Positions 17,539 to 26,264 are shown, numbered from the stretch's first letter. The stretch: 64,000 nt of DNA from JADMJV01 sp964649085 (GCA_964649085.1 CAZYPN010000008.1:62001-126000), one strand, 5' to 3'. Notes: generated by a model not told the origin, from the sequence alone. Program-made: numbers and translations.

Positions 17539-18224
17539 AGGTGCGACGAGGATTTAGCGTTCTAGAACTCTCGCTGGCCCTGGTTCTGCTCTCGATCGGC
17601 TTGTTGGTGAGCTTCTCTCTGTTCGAGCGGGGCACCCGAGCGGTTTTCAAAAGCGATGCCCGCATGGGGCTCTCGGACGAAGCACGCCGCGTACTGGTGA
17701 GCATCGGCAGCGACCTGCGCAAGTCCGATCTGGGGATGTCTCAGGTGCTCGACGACGCTTCCCGCAGCGCCACCGGCCTTTCCGGAAACTCGGTGATGCG
17801 AGCCGCCCTGTGCTACCCCACCCTCAGCAGCTGGACCGACCCCACCCGCTTCAATCCCGATCGAGCTCAAATCTACTGGGATCGCTACACGGTGCTGTAC
17901 GCCACCCGCCAGACGCCGGGCAGGCTCGTTCTTCAGGTCCATGCTCCAGCTCTGGTGGCCCCGGCCACCCATTACACCACTCCGATGGTCAACCTTAGCG
18001 TTGTTCTCAATGACGATCCGGGCACCAACGCCGGTAGCCTGGTCACCCGAACCCTGAGTCAGAGCGTTGAACATTTCGACGCCGTCCTCGACCCCGAGGT
18101 TCCCGAGGTTCGCATCAAGCTCGTGCTGGCGCGTCGCGGGTCCAGAAAAGTAGGAGCTCGCCAGTTGGACGAGCGCGCCGAGGCCCTGATGACCTATCCG
18201 GTATACAACGGCGCGCCTCCCTGA
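17535..18224 (+). CDS. PilW/PulJ-like prepilin-type protein
   Basis: The 229-aa protein has the leader KVRRG and the mature start FSVLELSLALVLLSIGLLVSF (Phe +1, Glu +5), the textbook prepilin peptidase site. The C-terminal domain has the VRIKLVLARRGSRKVG strand common in PulJ/PilW relatives. It starts at a TTG that overlaps the previous stop, so the three pilin-like genes 14883-18224 form one operon. Confidence 0.78.
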   Translation: MKVRRGFSVLELSLALVLLSIGLLVSFSLFERGTRAVFKSDARMGLSDEARRVLVSIGSDLRKSDLGMSQVLDDASRSATGLSGNSVMRAALCYPTLSSWTDPTRFNPDRAQIYWDRYTVLYATRQTPGRLVLQVHAPALVAPATHYTTPMVNLSVVLNDDPGTNAGSLVTRTLSQSVEHFDAVLDPEVPEVRIKLVLARRGSRKVGARQLDERAEALMTYPVYNGAPP

Positions 18225-18264
18225 CCTGGGAAGGATGAGCGGCGGGTTGGGGGTATCCTCCAAT

Positions 18265-19530
18265 ATGCACATTCTCGTGGTGGGGGCCGGATTCGCTGGC
18301 CTGGGGGCGGCTCGGCGATTAGCTCAGGATCCAGAGGTCGAAGTGACCCTGGTCGATCAGCGCAACCACCACCTCTTTCAGGCCCTGCTCTATCAGGTGG
18401 CCACGGCTGGACTCAGCGCCGGCGAAATTGCCAGTCCGGTGCGCTCGCTGTTTCGAAATCACTCGCGCGTCAAAGTGCTGATGGCCGAACTGACGGGCCT
18501 GGACGCCCGCCAGCGCCTCGCCCGCTTCGACCATGGTCGACTGGAAGTGAAGTACGATGCCCTGGTCCTGTGCCTGGGGGCGGTGACTTCTTACTTCGGC
18601 CACCCGGAATGGGAAGCCCACGCACCGGGGCTCAAGTCTTTGGAAGAAGCCCTGGCGCTGCGCCATCGTTTCCTGGACGGACTCGAGCGTGCCGAGAAGT
18701 GCTCGAACCCTGAACAACGCAAGCCCTGGATGACCGTAGGCATCATCGGTGGCGGACCCACCGGCGTAGAACTGGCCGGAGCCTTCGCCGAACTGTGTCG
18801 ACAGGTGCTGGCCCGGGACTATCGCAACATCAACACCGAACAGGCGCGCGTAGTGCTGGTCGAAGGCGGACCCCGAGTGCTGGCGGCATTTCCCGAGGCC
18901 CTCAGTCGCGCCGCCGAGCGCGACCTGCAGGCGCTGGGGGTAGAGGTCTGGCTGCAGGAGCGGGTGCAAGACATCGGGCCCGGGTATTTGCGCACCCAGA
19001 ACCGACAACTTCAAGCCCATACGTTGGTGTGGTCGGCCGGGATTCGCCCCCACCCCCTGGCGCAGCAACTCGATCTGCCGCTGACCTCGCAGGGGCGCTT
19101 GCTCGTCAACCCCGGACTTCAGGTCGAAGGACACCCTGATATCTTTTGCGCTGGCGATCTGGCCGGAGCCTGTGACGAAGCCGGGCTGGCACTGCCCGCC
19201 ATGGCCCCGGTGGCCATCCAGGCCGGCCCCTGGGCTGCCGACAACGCGTTGCGCCAATTGCGCGGCCAATCATTACGACCCTTTCGCTACCAGGACAGCG
19301 GCCTGATGGCCACAGTAGGCCGCAGCCGGGGAGTTGCCGTGCTGGGTCAACGACAGCTCACCGGCTGGAAAGGATGGCTCACCTGGCTCTGGCACCACCT
19401 GCTGCGCATCGTCGATCGACAGAATCGAGCCCTGGTGCTGTCGCGCTGGATTTGGGCCTACTTCACCTGGAAATGGGGGGTGCGGCTGATTCAAGGAAGC
19501 GCGGATCAAGAGGTCAGGCCTGAGCCATGA
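18265..19530 (+). CDS. ndh: type II NADH dehydrogenase
   Basis: This 421-aa flavoprotein should oxidise NADH and reduce quinone at the inner face of the membrane without pumping protons. It has the FAD-binding VGAGFAGLGAARRL, the second dinucleotide motif GIIGGGPTGVELAGAFAEL, FCAGDLAG and the C-terminal amphipathic region WKGWLTWLWHHLLRIVDRQNR typical of NDH-2. I use the ATG at 18265 because it begins directly at the FAD strand; an ATG at 18235 would add ten residues. A TATCCT box at 18254-18259 may allow leaderless transcription. The stop overlaps the GNAT start. Confidence 0.9.
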   Translation: MHILVVGAGFAGLGAARRLAQDPEVEVTLVDQRNHHLFQALLYQVATAGLSAGEIASPVRSLFRNHSRVKVLMAELTGLDARQRLARFDHGRLEVKYDALVLCLGAVTSYFGHPEWEAHAPGLKSLEEALALRHRFLDGLERAEKCSNPEQRKPWMTVGIIGGGPTGVELAGAFAELCRQVLARDYRNINTEQARVVLVEGGPRVLAAFPEALSRAAERDLQALGVEVWLQERVQDIGPGYLRTQNRQLQAHTLVWSAGIRPHPLAQQLDLPLTSQGRLLVNPGLQVEGHPDIFCAGDLAGACDEAGLALPAMAPVAIQAGPWAADNALRQLRGQSLRPFRYQDSGLMATVGRSRGVAVLGQRQLTGWKGWLTWLWHHLLRIVDRQNRALVLSRWIWAYFTWKWGVRLIQGSADQEVRPEP

Positions 19531-20309
19531 ACGTCGAACAACTTTCGCAAGTGTGCGCCCAACACGATGGCCACCGCAATCTCGACGACACCCTGCTCGA
19601 GCAGGTTCGTCGGGGTGAGGGCTGGAGCTGTTGGCTCTCGGACTGTGCCTATGCCCAGGCTCGACGGGGTGCGAGTTGGGGACAGGTTGAGGTCCTGGTT
19701 CACCCCGGCTTTCGGGGCCAGGGTTTGGGCTCGCAGCTGCTGGAGCGAGCCCAGCAGTGGTTGCGAGAGCAGGGGGTGCAGGAAATCGACTGCTGGGCCT
19801 ACGGTGACCGGGAGGCTGCCGTCAACTGGCTGAACAACCGCGGCTACCAATCGCAGCGAGTGCTGTATCGCCTGGAACGCGCCGCCCAACGGGTCGATTT
19901 GCCCGAGCTCGAACCCGGCTGGAACATCGCTCCATTCGATGGCGAAATCGAAGCCTGGCTCAGCCTTCATCGACGCCTCCAATCCGACCCGCGCCGGGCC
20001 TGGCAGCCCTCCCAACTGGAGCAGCAACTTCAACTGGGGCAAGACGGTTTTTGGATGCTGTGGCAGCAACAACAACTGCGCGGCTACGCCTGGATACGCC
20101 GACAGGAGGTGTTCATGCTGGGCGTTGATCCCTCTCTGGTGGGTCAGGGTTGGGGTTACCGCCTGTTGCAGTGGGCCTTGTCAAAGGAATTGGGAAGCGG
20201 CCAGATTTTCGCCTATTGCGACGACACCCGACTGCCCGCGCTTCGGCTCTACGCACGCCTCGGCTTTGAGCAGAAAGGGAGGGATCGATGCCTGCGCCGT
20301 CGTTGGTAA
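19527..20309 (+). CDS. tandem GNAT acetyltransferase, MshD-like
   Basis: The 260-aa protein has two GNAT folds. The first carries VEVLVHPGFRGQGLGSQLLERA and AVNWLNNRGYQSQR. The second carries VFMLGVDPSLVGQGWGYRLLQWAL and ALRLYARLGFEQKG. This double architecture and spacing resemble mycothiol synthase (MshD), but acetyl acceptor cannot be read from sequence and no other mycothiol gene is visible. It overlaps ndh (ATGA) and the inositol monophosphatase (22 bases), so the three form an operon. Confidence 0.75.
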   Translation: MNVEQLSQVCAQHDGHRNLDDTLLEQVRRGEGWSCWLSDCAYAQARRGASWGQVEVLVHPGFRGQGLGSQLLERAQQWLREQGVQEIDCWAYGDREAAVNWLNNRGYQSQRVLYRLERAAQRVDLPELEPGWNIAPFDGEIEAWLSLHRRLQSDPRRAWQPSQLEQQLQLGQDGFWMLWQQQQLRGYAWIRRQEVFMLGVDPSLVGQGWGYRLLQWALSKELGSGQIFAYCDDTRLPALRLYARLGFEQKGRDRCLRRRW

Positions 20310-21046
20310 GAGACCTTTTCACCTTTGTCAGTCATCAGGGTCAAATCATGGTTGAGAGTCGGGGCTTTCGCTTCGAGGAAAAACCCGGTGCAGGTCTGGT
20401 CACCGACGTCGATCGGGCGCTGGAAAAGAACCTTCGCGAATACCTGGTGCATCTCGTGCCCGACAGTCAAGTGGTGGGCGAAGAAGAGGGCGGTGAGCCC
20501 GGAGAGTGGAGCTGGTGGCTCGACCCGCTGGACGGAACCACCAATTTCGTGCACGGCTGGCCGCGATCGGCCATTTCTCTGGCGCTGTATCGAGGTTCGG
20601 AAGCTCATCTTGCGCTGATACACGACCCCTACCTGGCAGAAACCTTCTGGGCCCAACGCGGAGAAGGCGCCTGGAGCGGAGCCACCCGGCTCCAGGTGAG
20701 CCGCTGTGAACAACTCGGCCAGGCCCTGCTGGCCACCGGTTTTGCCCCCCATCCACCCCAGCAATGGGTGGTCTGCCAGCAGCTCCAGGCCCGCAGTCGG
20801 GGCCTTCGGGTAAGCGGCTGCGCCAGCCTCGACCTGGCCTATGTGGCCTGTGGACGAGTCGATGCCTTTTGGGAAGTGGATCTTCAACCCTGGGACGTAG
20901 CCGCAGGGCTCTTGTTGGTCAGCGAAGCCGGTGGCCGGGTCAGCGACCTCGAAGGCCGACCGGCCGAATTGAGCAGCGGTGATTTTCTGGCCTGCAACCC
21001 GGCACTCTCGGGTCCATTGCTTGATGCTCTGGCCACACTAAAATAA
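20288..21046 (+). CDS. inositol monophosphatase family protein
   Basis: The 252-aa protein has the Mg-dependent sugar-phosphatase signature: VTDVDRALE, VGEEEGG, WWLDPLDGTTNFVHGWP and C-terminal WEVDLQPWDVAAG. It should dephosphorylate inositol-1-phosphate or a related sugar phosphate (alternatives are PAP or histidinol phosphatase). GGGAGGG precedes the ATG. With inositol-1-phosphate synthase at 11776 it could supply free inositol to the glycolipid genes, though the two lie in different operons. Confidence 0.85.
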   Translation: MPAPSLVRDLFTFVSHQGQIMVESRGFRFEEKPGAGLVTDVDRALEKNLREYLVHLVPDSQVVGEEEGGEPGEWSWWLDPLDGTTNFVHGWPRSAISLALYRGSEAHLALIHDPYLAETFWAQRGEGAWSGATRLQVSRCEQLGQALLATGFAPHPPQQWVVCQQLQARSRGLRVSGCASLDLAYVACGRVDAFWEVDLQPWDVAAGLLLVSEAGGRVSDLEGRPAELSSGDFLACNPALSGPLLDALATLK

Positions 21047-21058
21047 TCGCGATTCTGG

Positions 21059-21505
21059 ATGAAATCTAAAAACCGCCGGGCAGGATCGGCTGCCCTTTGC
21101 TCCCAAGTTTTGCTTGTGAGCAAAGGGCGCAAGCGACGGGGAGCCCTGGTCCTGGAAATTCTGGTCGGGCTGGCCATTATCCTGATGGTCGTGCTGGTGG
21201 TCGCTTCGCTGTTCCCCAGCTCCTATCAGGGCAGCATTCAGGCGGCCAGAACCAGTGCCGCGGTCAACCTTGGCCGTCAGGTTCTGGAGCGCCAAAAAAA
21301 CGCCCTACCGGCGGCCTCGGTTGGCAATCAAACCGTGCAGGAAGAATTGTGGGTCAACGGTCGACGTCTGGCCGCTGAATTTCACTACCGCGTCGATCTC
21401 GATTCTCCACCAGGGGTCGATCCCATGCTTTGGAAAGTCACGGTCCAATGGCTCCACTCAGGAAAAGTAAAGGAAATTTGCCTGTTGGGCGCCGACCGAC
21501 CGTGA
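21059..21505 (+). CDS. PilV-like pseudopilin
   Basis: The protein has a basic leader KGRKRRG and the mature N-terminus ALVLEILVGLAIILMVVLVVASLF (Glu at +5), followed by a short globular part. Two starts are possible: ATG at 21059 (148 aa, 28-residue leader) or GTG at 21116 (129 aa, nine-residue leader MSKGRKRRG). The second looks more like a normal prepilin leader. A perfect hairpin (21092-21128) falls between them. The stop overlaps the next start (GTGA). Confidence 0.7.
   Translation: MKSKNRRAGSAALCSQVLLVSKGRKRRGALVLEILVGLAIILMVVLVVASLFPSSYQGSIQAARTSAAVNLGRQVLERQKNALPAASVGNQTVQEELWVNGRRLAAEFHYRVDLDSPPGVDPMLWKVTVQWLHSGKVKEICLLGADRP
21092..21128 (+). promoter_or_regulatory. perfect 11-bp hairpin spanning the alternative GTG start
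   Basis: GCCCTTTGCTC (21092-21102) and GAGCAAAGGGC (21118-21128) form a perfect stem with a 15-base loop. The candidate GTG start at 21116 lies at the loop-stem edge. It could be a terminator-like stem after the monophosphatase gene or could limit translation of the pseudopilin. Confidence 0.45.
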
Positions 21506-22092
21506 GTCCACGTCGCGCCTTCACCCTGGTCGAATTGCTGGTGGGGTCGCTGGTATTTCTTCTCATTACGGGCGTCATCGGGGCTGTTTTTATCACCGCC
21601 CATCGCTATACCCGCCTGTATCAACAAGTCTCCCTGGCCCAGCGGGAGGCCCTGCATTGCCTGCAGGAAGTTTCGCGAGAATTACTGCGCGGTCGAGCCG
21701 AAACCATGCCCCCCGACCCCGCCGTAAATGCCACCTGGTTTCTCAGCAATCAACCGCCGCTGGCGACAGCCCGCGCGGCCGAGTTTAATCCGCAAGGCGT
21801 ATTGCTGTGGCAGAAATGGGTGGGAATCTGGTGTTCCCCGGCGGGTGAAGTGCGTTGCAGCGAATTGGCTTTGAGCTTGCCGTCACCCTGGCCTGAAATC
21901 TCCGAGGCCAGCTACCCCAGCAGCATCGGCCCGTTTCAAAGCGGAACCACTCGCCGACTGGCCTCCCACATCAGCAGCCTGCGCCTGTGGCGCGATCAAA
22001 AAATCGTTACCGTCGAGGTCATCAGCCAGACTCAACAGTTTGGCAATGCCCCCACGCGATTTCATTTCAACAGTTCTTTTCTGATGCAGTAA
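21502..22092 (+). CDS. PilW/PulJ-like prepilin-type protein
   Basis: This 196-aa protein starts at a GTG overlapping the previous stop and has leader MSPRRA followed by FTLVELLVGSLVFLLITGVIG (Phe +1, Glu +5). The residue at -1 is Ala instead of the usual Gly, which some prepilin peptidases tolerate. The soluble part contains blocks seen in minor pseudopilins, such as RRLASHISSLRLWRDQK. Together with 21059 and 22116 it forms the second pilin set. Confidence 0.75.
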   Translation: MSPRRAFTLVELLVGSLVFLLITGVIGAVFITAHRYTRLYQQVSLAQREALHCLQEVSRELLRGRAETMPPDPAVNATWFLSNQPPLATARAAEFNPQGVLLWQKWVGIWCSPAGEVRCSELALSLPSPWPEISEASYPSSIGPFQSGTTRRLASHISSLRLWRDQKIVTVEVISQTQQFGNAPTRFHFNSSFLMQ

Positions 22093-22115
22093 AGAAAGTA
22101 TGGTAAGCTAATCGA

Positions 22116-23597
22116 ATGAAGCATCGTCAGGGATATACCATTCCGCTCTCGCTGCTGGTGGCCGGGGTCACGCTGGTCCTGGGGCTCAGCGCAGCCCGCA
22201 TGACGGCGGGCGACTTGCAGGCAGCCTCCCACGAGTATCATCGCGAACGAGCTCGACAGACGGCTGAATATGGCCTGGAACTTGCCGCCACCCGGCCGAT
22301 TCCGCCCGGTGCCAACCTCCCCTGGACCTCGCTAAGCCGCACTCATCCCTACGACCGGGTAAAGCTCACGGTGTTCCAACCCGGCGACGCAGGTTGTTCG
22401 GTGACCATCCCTCCGGGTCATCAATACTGGATCGCTGAAGGCACGGCCGGGCAGGGGTCACGCACGCTGGCCTCGGCCCGAATCGGAGCCCTGGTTCGCT
22501 TCGGCCGTCCCCTCGGCAGCGCCGGAGCCCAGGTACGCTTCGCCAGCTTTCACGCCGCCAACAACGACCCCGTAAGTTTTCGGGTGATCGACGGCAGAAC
22601 CCAGCAAGTCATTCCCGACGAAGTGGTGGTCTCCAGCGAGGCCACCAACATGCCCGGCACTCCCCCGCCCGGGGCTCCGTTTCTCACAACTCCCGTAAGC
22701 CTGGGCCCTGTTTCGCTTTTCAGTGGCAAGGTACAGATCCCCCAGGGAGCCCCCGAAAGCCTGGTCAGCTATCAGGCTCCGCCGGGTACACAGGTGGCCG
22801 TCGAGCAAAATGGGGGCCCGCTGAACGTGCCGGAGTACAGCCCGCCCTCGGGACTCAGCTATGCCGCTGGCCAATCGATCAACGGTCCCCTTCAGCTGCC
22901 GCCCGGTCGCTACGGAACCCTGACTCTTACGCCCCAGGCGCGCGTAGAGTTGAATGGCACCTATCATTTCGAGCGAGTCGTGCTTGACGGTCTTTCCACC
23001 AGCCAGGCTGCCCGATGGGTCGTGCCGACCCAAGGGCAAACTCGGGTATTCATCGATCAGATCACTCAAAATCAGGCCCTGTTGGAGATCGAGAATCAAC
23101 AGCACGTGGCGGGAGATTTTCGTATCACCTTCCGCCAGGTGGCTGGCGAAACCACCCCCCCGATTGCCTTGAAGCTCATTCACGGAGGCGAGGCCTCGGT
23201 GGTGGCTCAGGGGCGTCATCTCAAGTTGGTGTCCGATAGCGAGCGAAAGATCAAGGGCGCTTTCTGCTGCGGCCTGCTGAGCGCCGAGTTTCCACCCGGC
23301 GACCATCCCAACCCTCAGTTCATTTACGACGTCTCGGGCAGCACCGCCCGCCGCCCGCGAGGTCCTGCTCCGATCGGCGGGTCGATCGATGACGCCGTTC
23401 CCAGCAACCCGCCCACCCCGATCATCGATCCGGGAGACGGCGAGACCACCAACTCGGACGGGGGTGGCGACGGAAACTCGGGCTCGTACTCCAACCCGAA
23501 CCCCAATCCAACGCCGCTCATCAATCCGCCCGAGTCGGGGCCGGGCGCGCATCCGGCCGGGCTCGAGCCGATCATCCTCAGTCGCCAGAATCTCTGA
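22116..23597 (+). CDS. PilX-like protein with Pro/Gly-rich tail
   Basis: The 493-aa protein begins MKHRQGYTIPLSLLVAGVTL, a hydrophobic helix led by basic residues and Gly, then an amphipathic helix HEYHRERARQTAEYGLELAA. The bulk is beta-rich with a LQLPPGRYGTLTL segment like the larger PilX-like protein at 14883. The last 80 residues are low-complexity Pro/Asn/Gly/Ser (e.g. NPNPNPTPLINPPESG). The same gene types occur in reverse order relative to the first cluster, with PilX last. TATGGT and TAAGCT boxes 6-11 bases before the ATG suggest its own near-leaderless promoter. Confidence 0.7.
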   Translation: MKHRQGYTIPLSLLVAGVTLVLGLSAARMTAGDLQAASHEYHRERARQTAEYGLELAATRPIPPGANLPWTSLSRTHPYDRVKLTVFQPGDAGCSVTIPPGHQYWIAEGTAGQGSRTLASARIGALVRFGRPLGSAGAQVRFASFHAANNDPVSFRVIDGRTQQVIPDEVVVSSEATNMPGTPPPGAPFLTTPVSLGPVSLFSGKVQIPQGAPESLVSYQAPPGTQVAVEQNGGPLNVPEYSPPSGLSYAAGQSINGPLQLPPGRYGTLTLTPQARVELNGTYHFERVVLDGLSTSQAARWVVPTQGQTRVFIDQITQNQALLEIENQQHVAGDFRITFRQVAGETTPPIALKLIHGGEASVVAQGRHLKLVSDSERKIKGAFCCGLLSAEFPPGDHPNPQFIYDVSGSTARRPRGPAPIGGSIDDAVPSNPPTPIIDPGDGETTNSDGGGDGNSGSYSNPNPNPTPLINPPESGPGAHPAGLEPIILSRQNL

Positions 23598-23644
23598 ACT
23601 CCACTTTCAGGCGAGTTTCAGGGGGAACCGCTAGGCTGGATCCG

Positions 23645-25501
23645 ATGAAGCTCAATACGTTGTCGGCCGCCACGCCTCGGCCTCTGCCCACGGCCCCCAA
23701 ACCCTGGACAGTGCTGATGTACAACGCTGGCGAGGCCGACGAAGGCCTGATGTCGACCCACAACCTGCTGGATCTCCAGACCGTTGGCTCCGACGAGAAC
23801 ACGCACGTGGTCTGTATGAACTATCGTTCGCCCTGGATCTACGAGCGTTTCCTGGGCATCGGCAAAGAGTCTCTGGGCACCCACAGCTACTACCTGGAGC
23901 GACGCCCCGACAATCGCAAGCCAGCGGCCCTGGCGGCCTTTCCGGAAATGCAGCACTTCGCCGGTTTCCTGCGCAGCACTCCAGGAAAAATCACCTCTCC
24001 CACCATCGACAACAGCCAGAACGCCGACAAGCCAGGGGAAGCATCGGCCCTGAAGGCCTTCCTGGTGGACAACATGAAGCGCTATCCGGCCCAGCACTTT
24101 GCACTCATTATGAGCGGCCACGGCGCCGGATTCGCCGGCCAGTCGGTGGTGGGCGGTTCGCGAATCAAGAATGAAGAATTGGGACAGCTGCTGCGTGAAG
24201 TCGCCCAGGAGGTGGGTCGCCCTATCGACGTTCTCAACCTGAACACCTGCTACAGCGCGGGCCTGGAGGTTTTGCACCCACTTCAGGGCGGGGCGAATGT
24301 GGTGGTGGCCTCGGAAAGCACCGTGAACGCTGCCAATCAAAGCTTTGCCCCCACCCTTGAGGCGCTTCAGAACAGCCTGAAGGCCGGACAATCCGTAAGT
24401 CCCGAAGAATTGGGCAAGCTGTTCGTCGAGGAATCTCGGTTTCAGCCCCTGAGCAACCTCTACACGCCCAGCTTGAGTGCCTTCAAGCTGGAAGGCATCG
24501 GGCCACTGGCCGATACCCTGGGCCAACTACACCAGCGGCTGATGGACCTCAAGGTGCCCCCTGAACAGCTGCGCGAGGCCTTGCAGCAAACCCAACAGCT
24601 GCCCTACGCCAGCGTTCCGCGTGCCGTTCCCATTTTTGACCTGGGGAGCTTCGTCCGCAAGTTGCCACAGTTCTGTGACGACGAGCGGGTGGCCGAGCTG
24701 TGCCACCAGCTGCAAGAGCAGCTGCAGTCGGCCTTGCTGGCCGAGCAGCACGCCACGGCCGAAAAGGAAACCCCCACCACTCGGGCCCTGCGCCCGTTCC
24801 TGGGCAAACCTTCCGGCGACCTCAGCGGCCTGAGCGGGCTCTCCATCTACTATGAAACGCTGCTGCACAAGCCCGGCCATCGACTGGCTCAGGTCAAGGA
24901 CACCGCGTTGGGGAAACAGTTGCAGATCGAAACATTCTCTCAATACCTCAGCCAGACCGAAGTCCAGCAGCCGAGTCGGCTGGAGCAGCTCTCCACCCGG
25001 GTTCGACAGGCGGAACTGAAGCTGCACAAGTCCATTGGCATTCCCTACGTGGTGCCCGTGGCAAAATGGGGGCTCAAGGCCGCCGCTTTCCTCGGCGCCT
25101 CGGCGGCTTTAAGTTACCTGGGAGTTCCGGTCAGCGAGATGCTGCTTGGTCCCTGGTTCGCAGGCAGTGGTTTCTGGGGTGCTGCGCGCAATGTTCACGA
25201 GGCCCTTACCATCGCCAGGCAACCTGGGGAGCGCAGCATCGAGCAACGCGAGAAGCTGGTCGACTGTGCGGCTCAGGCTACCCTGGGCGCCACCATGGGC
25301 ACCTTTGGGCTGCATATGATGGGCCTGCTCCCCGCCAGCGTCGTTTGGCCGGTGGTGGGAGTGGCCCTGGCCGCTCGCCTGGGCAAGGTGGCCGGCAAAG
25401 CCCTCAGCAACCGCTCGGAACTGGCCCAGCACCGCCAGCAGGCCGAACGATTTGCCCGGGCCGAAACCGTAGCTGACAGGCTGCGTGTGGCGGCCAGCTG
25501 A
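23645..25501 (+). CDS. C11 clostripain-family cysteine peptidase
   Basis: The 618-aa protein has the caspase-like C11 core. It has WTVLMYNAGEADEG at the first strand, catalytic His159 in LIMSGHGAGFAG and catalytic Cys202 in NLNTCYSAGLEV, then VVVASESTVNA. Family members usually cleave after Arg or Lys. There is no signal peptide. After the catalytic half come a helical region rich in Gln/Leu and two hydrophobic segments near the C-terminus (about 480-520 and 545-575), which may anchor it in the membrane. A TAGGCT box lies seven bases before the ATG. The next gene encodes the Cys-repeat protein, a candidate substrate. Confidence 0.85.
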   Translation: MKLNTLSAATPRPLPTAPKPWTVLMYNAGEADEGLMSTHNLLDLQTVGSDENTHVVCMNYRSPWIYERFLGIGKESLGTHSYYLERRPDNRKPAALAAFPEMQHFAGFLRSTPGKITSPTIDNSQNADKPGEASALKAFLVDNMKRYPAQHFALIMSGHGAGFAGQSVVGGSRIKNEELGQLLREVAQEVGRPIDVLNLNTCYSAGLEVLHPLQGGANVVVASESTVNAANQSFAPTLEALQNSLKAGQSVSPEELGKLFVEESRFQPLSNLYTPSLSAFKLEGIGPLADTLGQLHQRLMDLKVPPEQLREALQQTQQLPYASVPRAVPIFDLGSFVRKLPQFCDDERVAELCHQLQEQLQSALLAEQHATAEKETPTTRALRPFLGKPSGDLSGLSGLSIYYETLLHKPGHRLAQVKDTALGKQLQIETFSQYLSQTEVQQPSRLEQLSTRVRQAELKLHKSIGIPYVVPVAKWGLKAAAFLGASAALSYLGVPVSEMLLGPWFAGSGFWGAARNVHEALTIARQPGERSIEQREKLVDCAAQATLGATMGTFGLHMMGLLPASVVWPVVGVALAARLGKVAGKALSNRSELAQHRQQAERFARAETVADRLRVAAS

Positions 25502-25572
25502 TTTCAGCCATTTTTCACGCCGCTGCGATAGCCTCGCCACACATACAAAGATCCGAAAGGAACCCCACATCC

Positions 25573-26160
25573 ATGGCAGCGATCCAATCCACCACCCCGC
25601 GAGTTGATCTGCGTTTCGGAGCCAACCGCTCGCAGCGCCCCGCCTCTGAAAGCCAGGCCGACCTCGGCGCCAGCCAGGTTCACTCCAGCCCCAAAGATTT
25701 TCCCCCCGGTTGCCTGACCGGCGGAGCCAGCGACGTCCAATCTCAGGGAGACTTTCCTCCGGGATGTCTGTTTGGCGGAGCAACCGACGTGACCTCAAGC
25801 CCCAAGGACTTTCCCCCGGGTTGCCTGACCGGCGGCGCAACCGACGTGACCTCAAGCTCGAAAGACTTTCCCCCGGGTTGTCTGACCGGCGGAGCCAGCG
25901 ACGTCCAATCTCAGGGAGACTTTCCTCCGGGATGTCTGTTTGGCGGCGCAACCGACGTAACCTCAAGCTCGAAAGACTTTCCCCCGGGTTGTCTGACCGG
26001 CGGCGCAACCGACGTCACCTCAAGCTCGAAAGACTTTCCCCCGGGATGTCTGACCGGCGGCGCCAGCGACGTGCACTCGCAGGGTGATGTAGGAATTGGC
26101 TGCCTTTTCGGCGGCAGCACCGACGTCACTTCGGGCGGTAGCTGGAACCTGGCCGGCTAA
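25573..26160 (+). CDS. eight-repeat FPPGC protein, candidate protease-processed precursor
   Basis: I recognise no family. The 195-aa protein has a 42-residue N-terminal region containing all its arginines (10, 14, 19, 22), then seven units of 18 or 19 residues starting FPPGC and one degenerate final unit (VGIGC). The 19-residue form is FPPGCLTGGATDVTSSSKD; the 18-residue form ends SDVQSQGD. Cysteines are at 47, 65, 84, 103, 121, 140, 159 and 177. All five lysines (41, 78, 97, 134, 153) are in Lys-Asp pairs just before a unit. No signal peptide is seen. GAAAGGA precedes the ATG. It lies between two C11 peptidase genes, and a terminator follows. Confidence 0.85.
   Translation: MAAIQSTTPRVDLRFGANRSQRPASESQADLGASQVHSSPKDFPPGCLTGGASDVQSQGDFPPGCLFGGATDVTSSPKDFPPGCLTGGATDVTSSSKDFPPGCLTGGASDVQSQGDFPPGCLFGGATDVTSSSKDFPPGCLTGGATDVTSSSKDFPPGCLTGGASDVHSQGDVGIGCLFGGSTDVTSGGSWNLAG
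25699..26160 (+). repeat. tandem coding repeat, 54/57-bp units, 168-bp higher-order period
   Basis: Units begin at 25699, 25753, 25810, 25867, 25921, 25978, 26035 and 26089. They are arranged as triplets of 18+19+19 codons, giving a 168-bp period (25699, 25867, 26035). The first two triplets are nearly identical at DNA level, which indicates recent duplication; the third is truncated and more diverged. Confidence 0.9.
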
Positions 26161-26192
26161 CTTCCGTACAACTGCGGTCTATCTAAGCGGCT

Positions 26193-26223
26193 CTCCCCAC
26201 CTGTTGGGGAGGGCTGGCTTTGT
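26193..26223 (+). terminator. Rho-independent terminator after the repeat gene
   Basis: CTCCCCA (26193-26199), loop CCTGT and TGGGGAG (26205-26211) form a GC-rich stem, and CTTTGTTT follows shortly after. It lies 33 bases after the repeat gene stop and 54 bases before the second C11 gene, so the two are probably separate transcripts or partly attenuated. Confidence 0.6.
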
Positions 26224-26264
26224 TTCAGGGGCCTTTCATGCCCTCGCAGTAGTCTATTCCCAAG

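Noticed and set aside
25699..26160. Possible CRISPR array
   Set aside because: Repeats are in frame, 54/57 bp, without unique spacers and encode a continuous protein.
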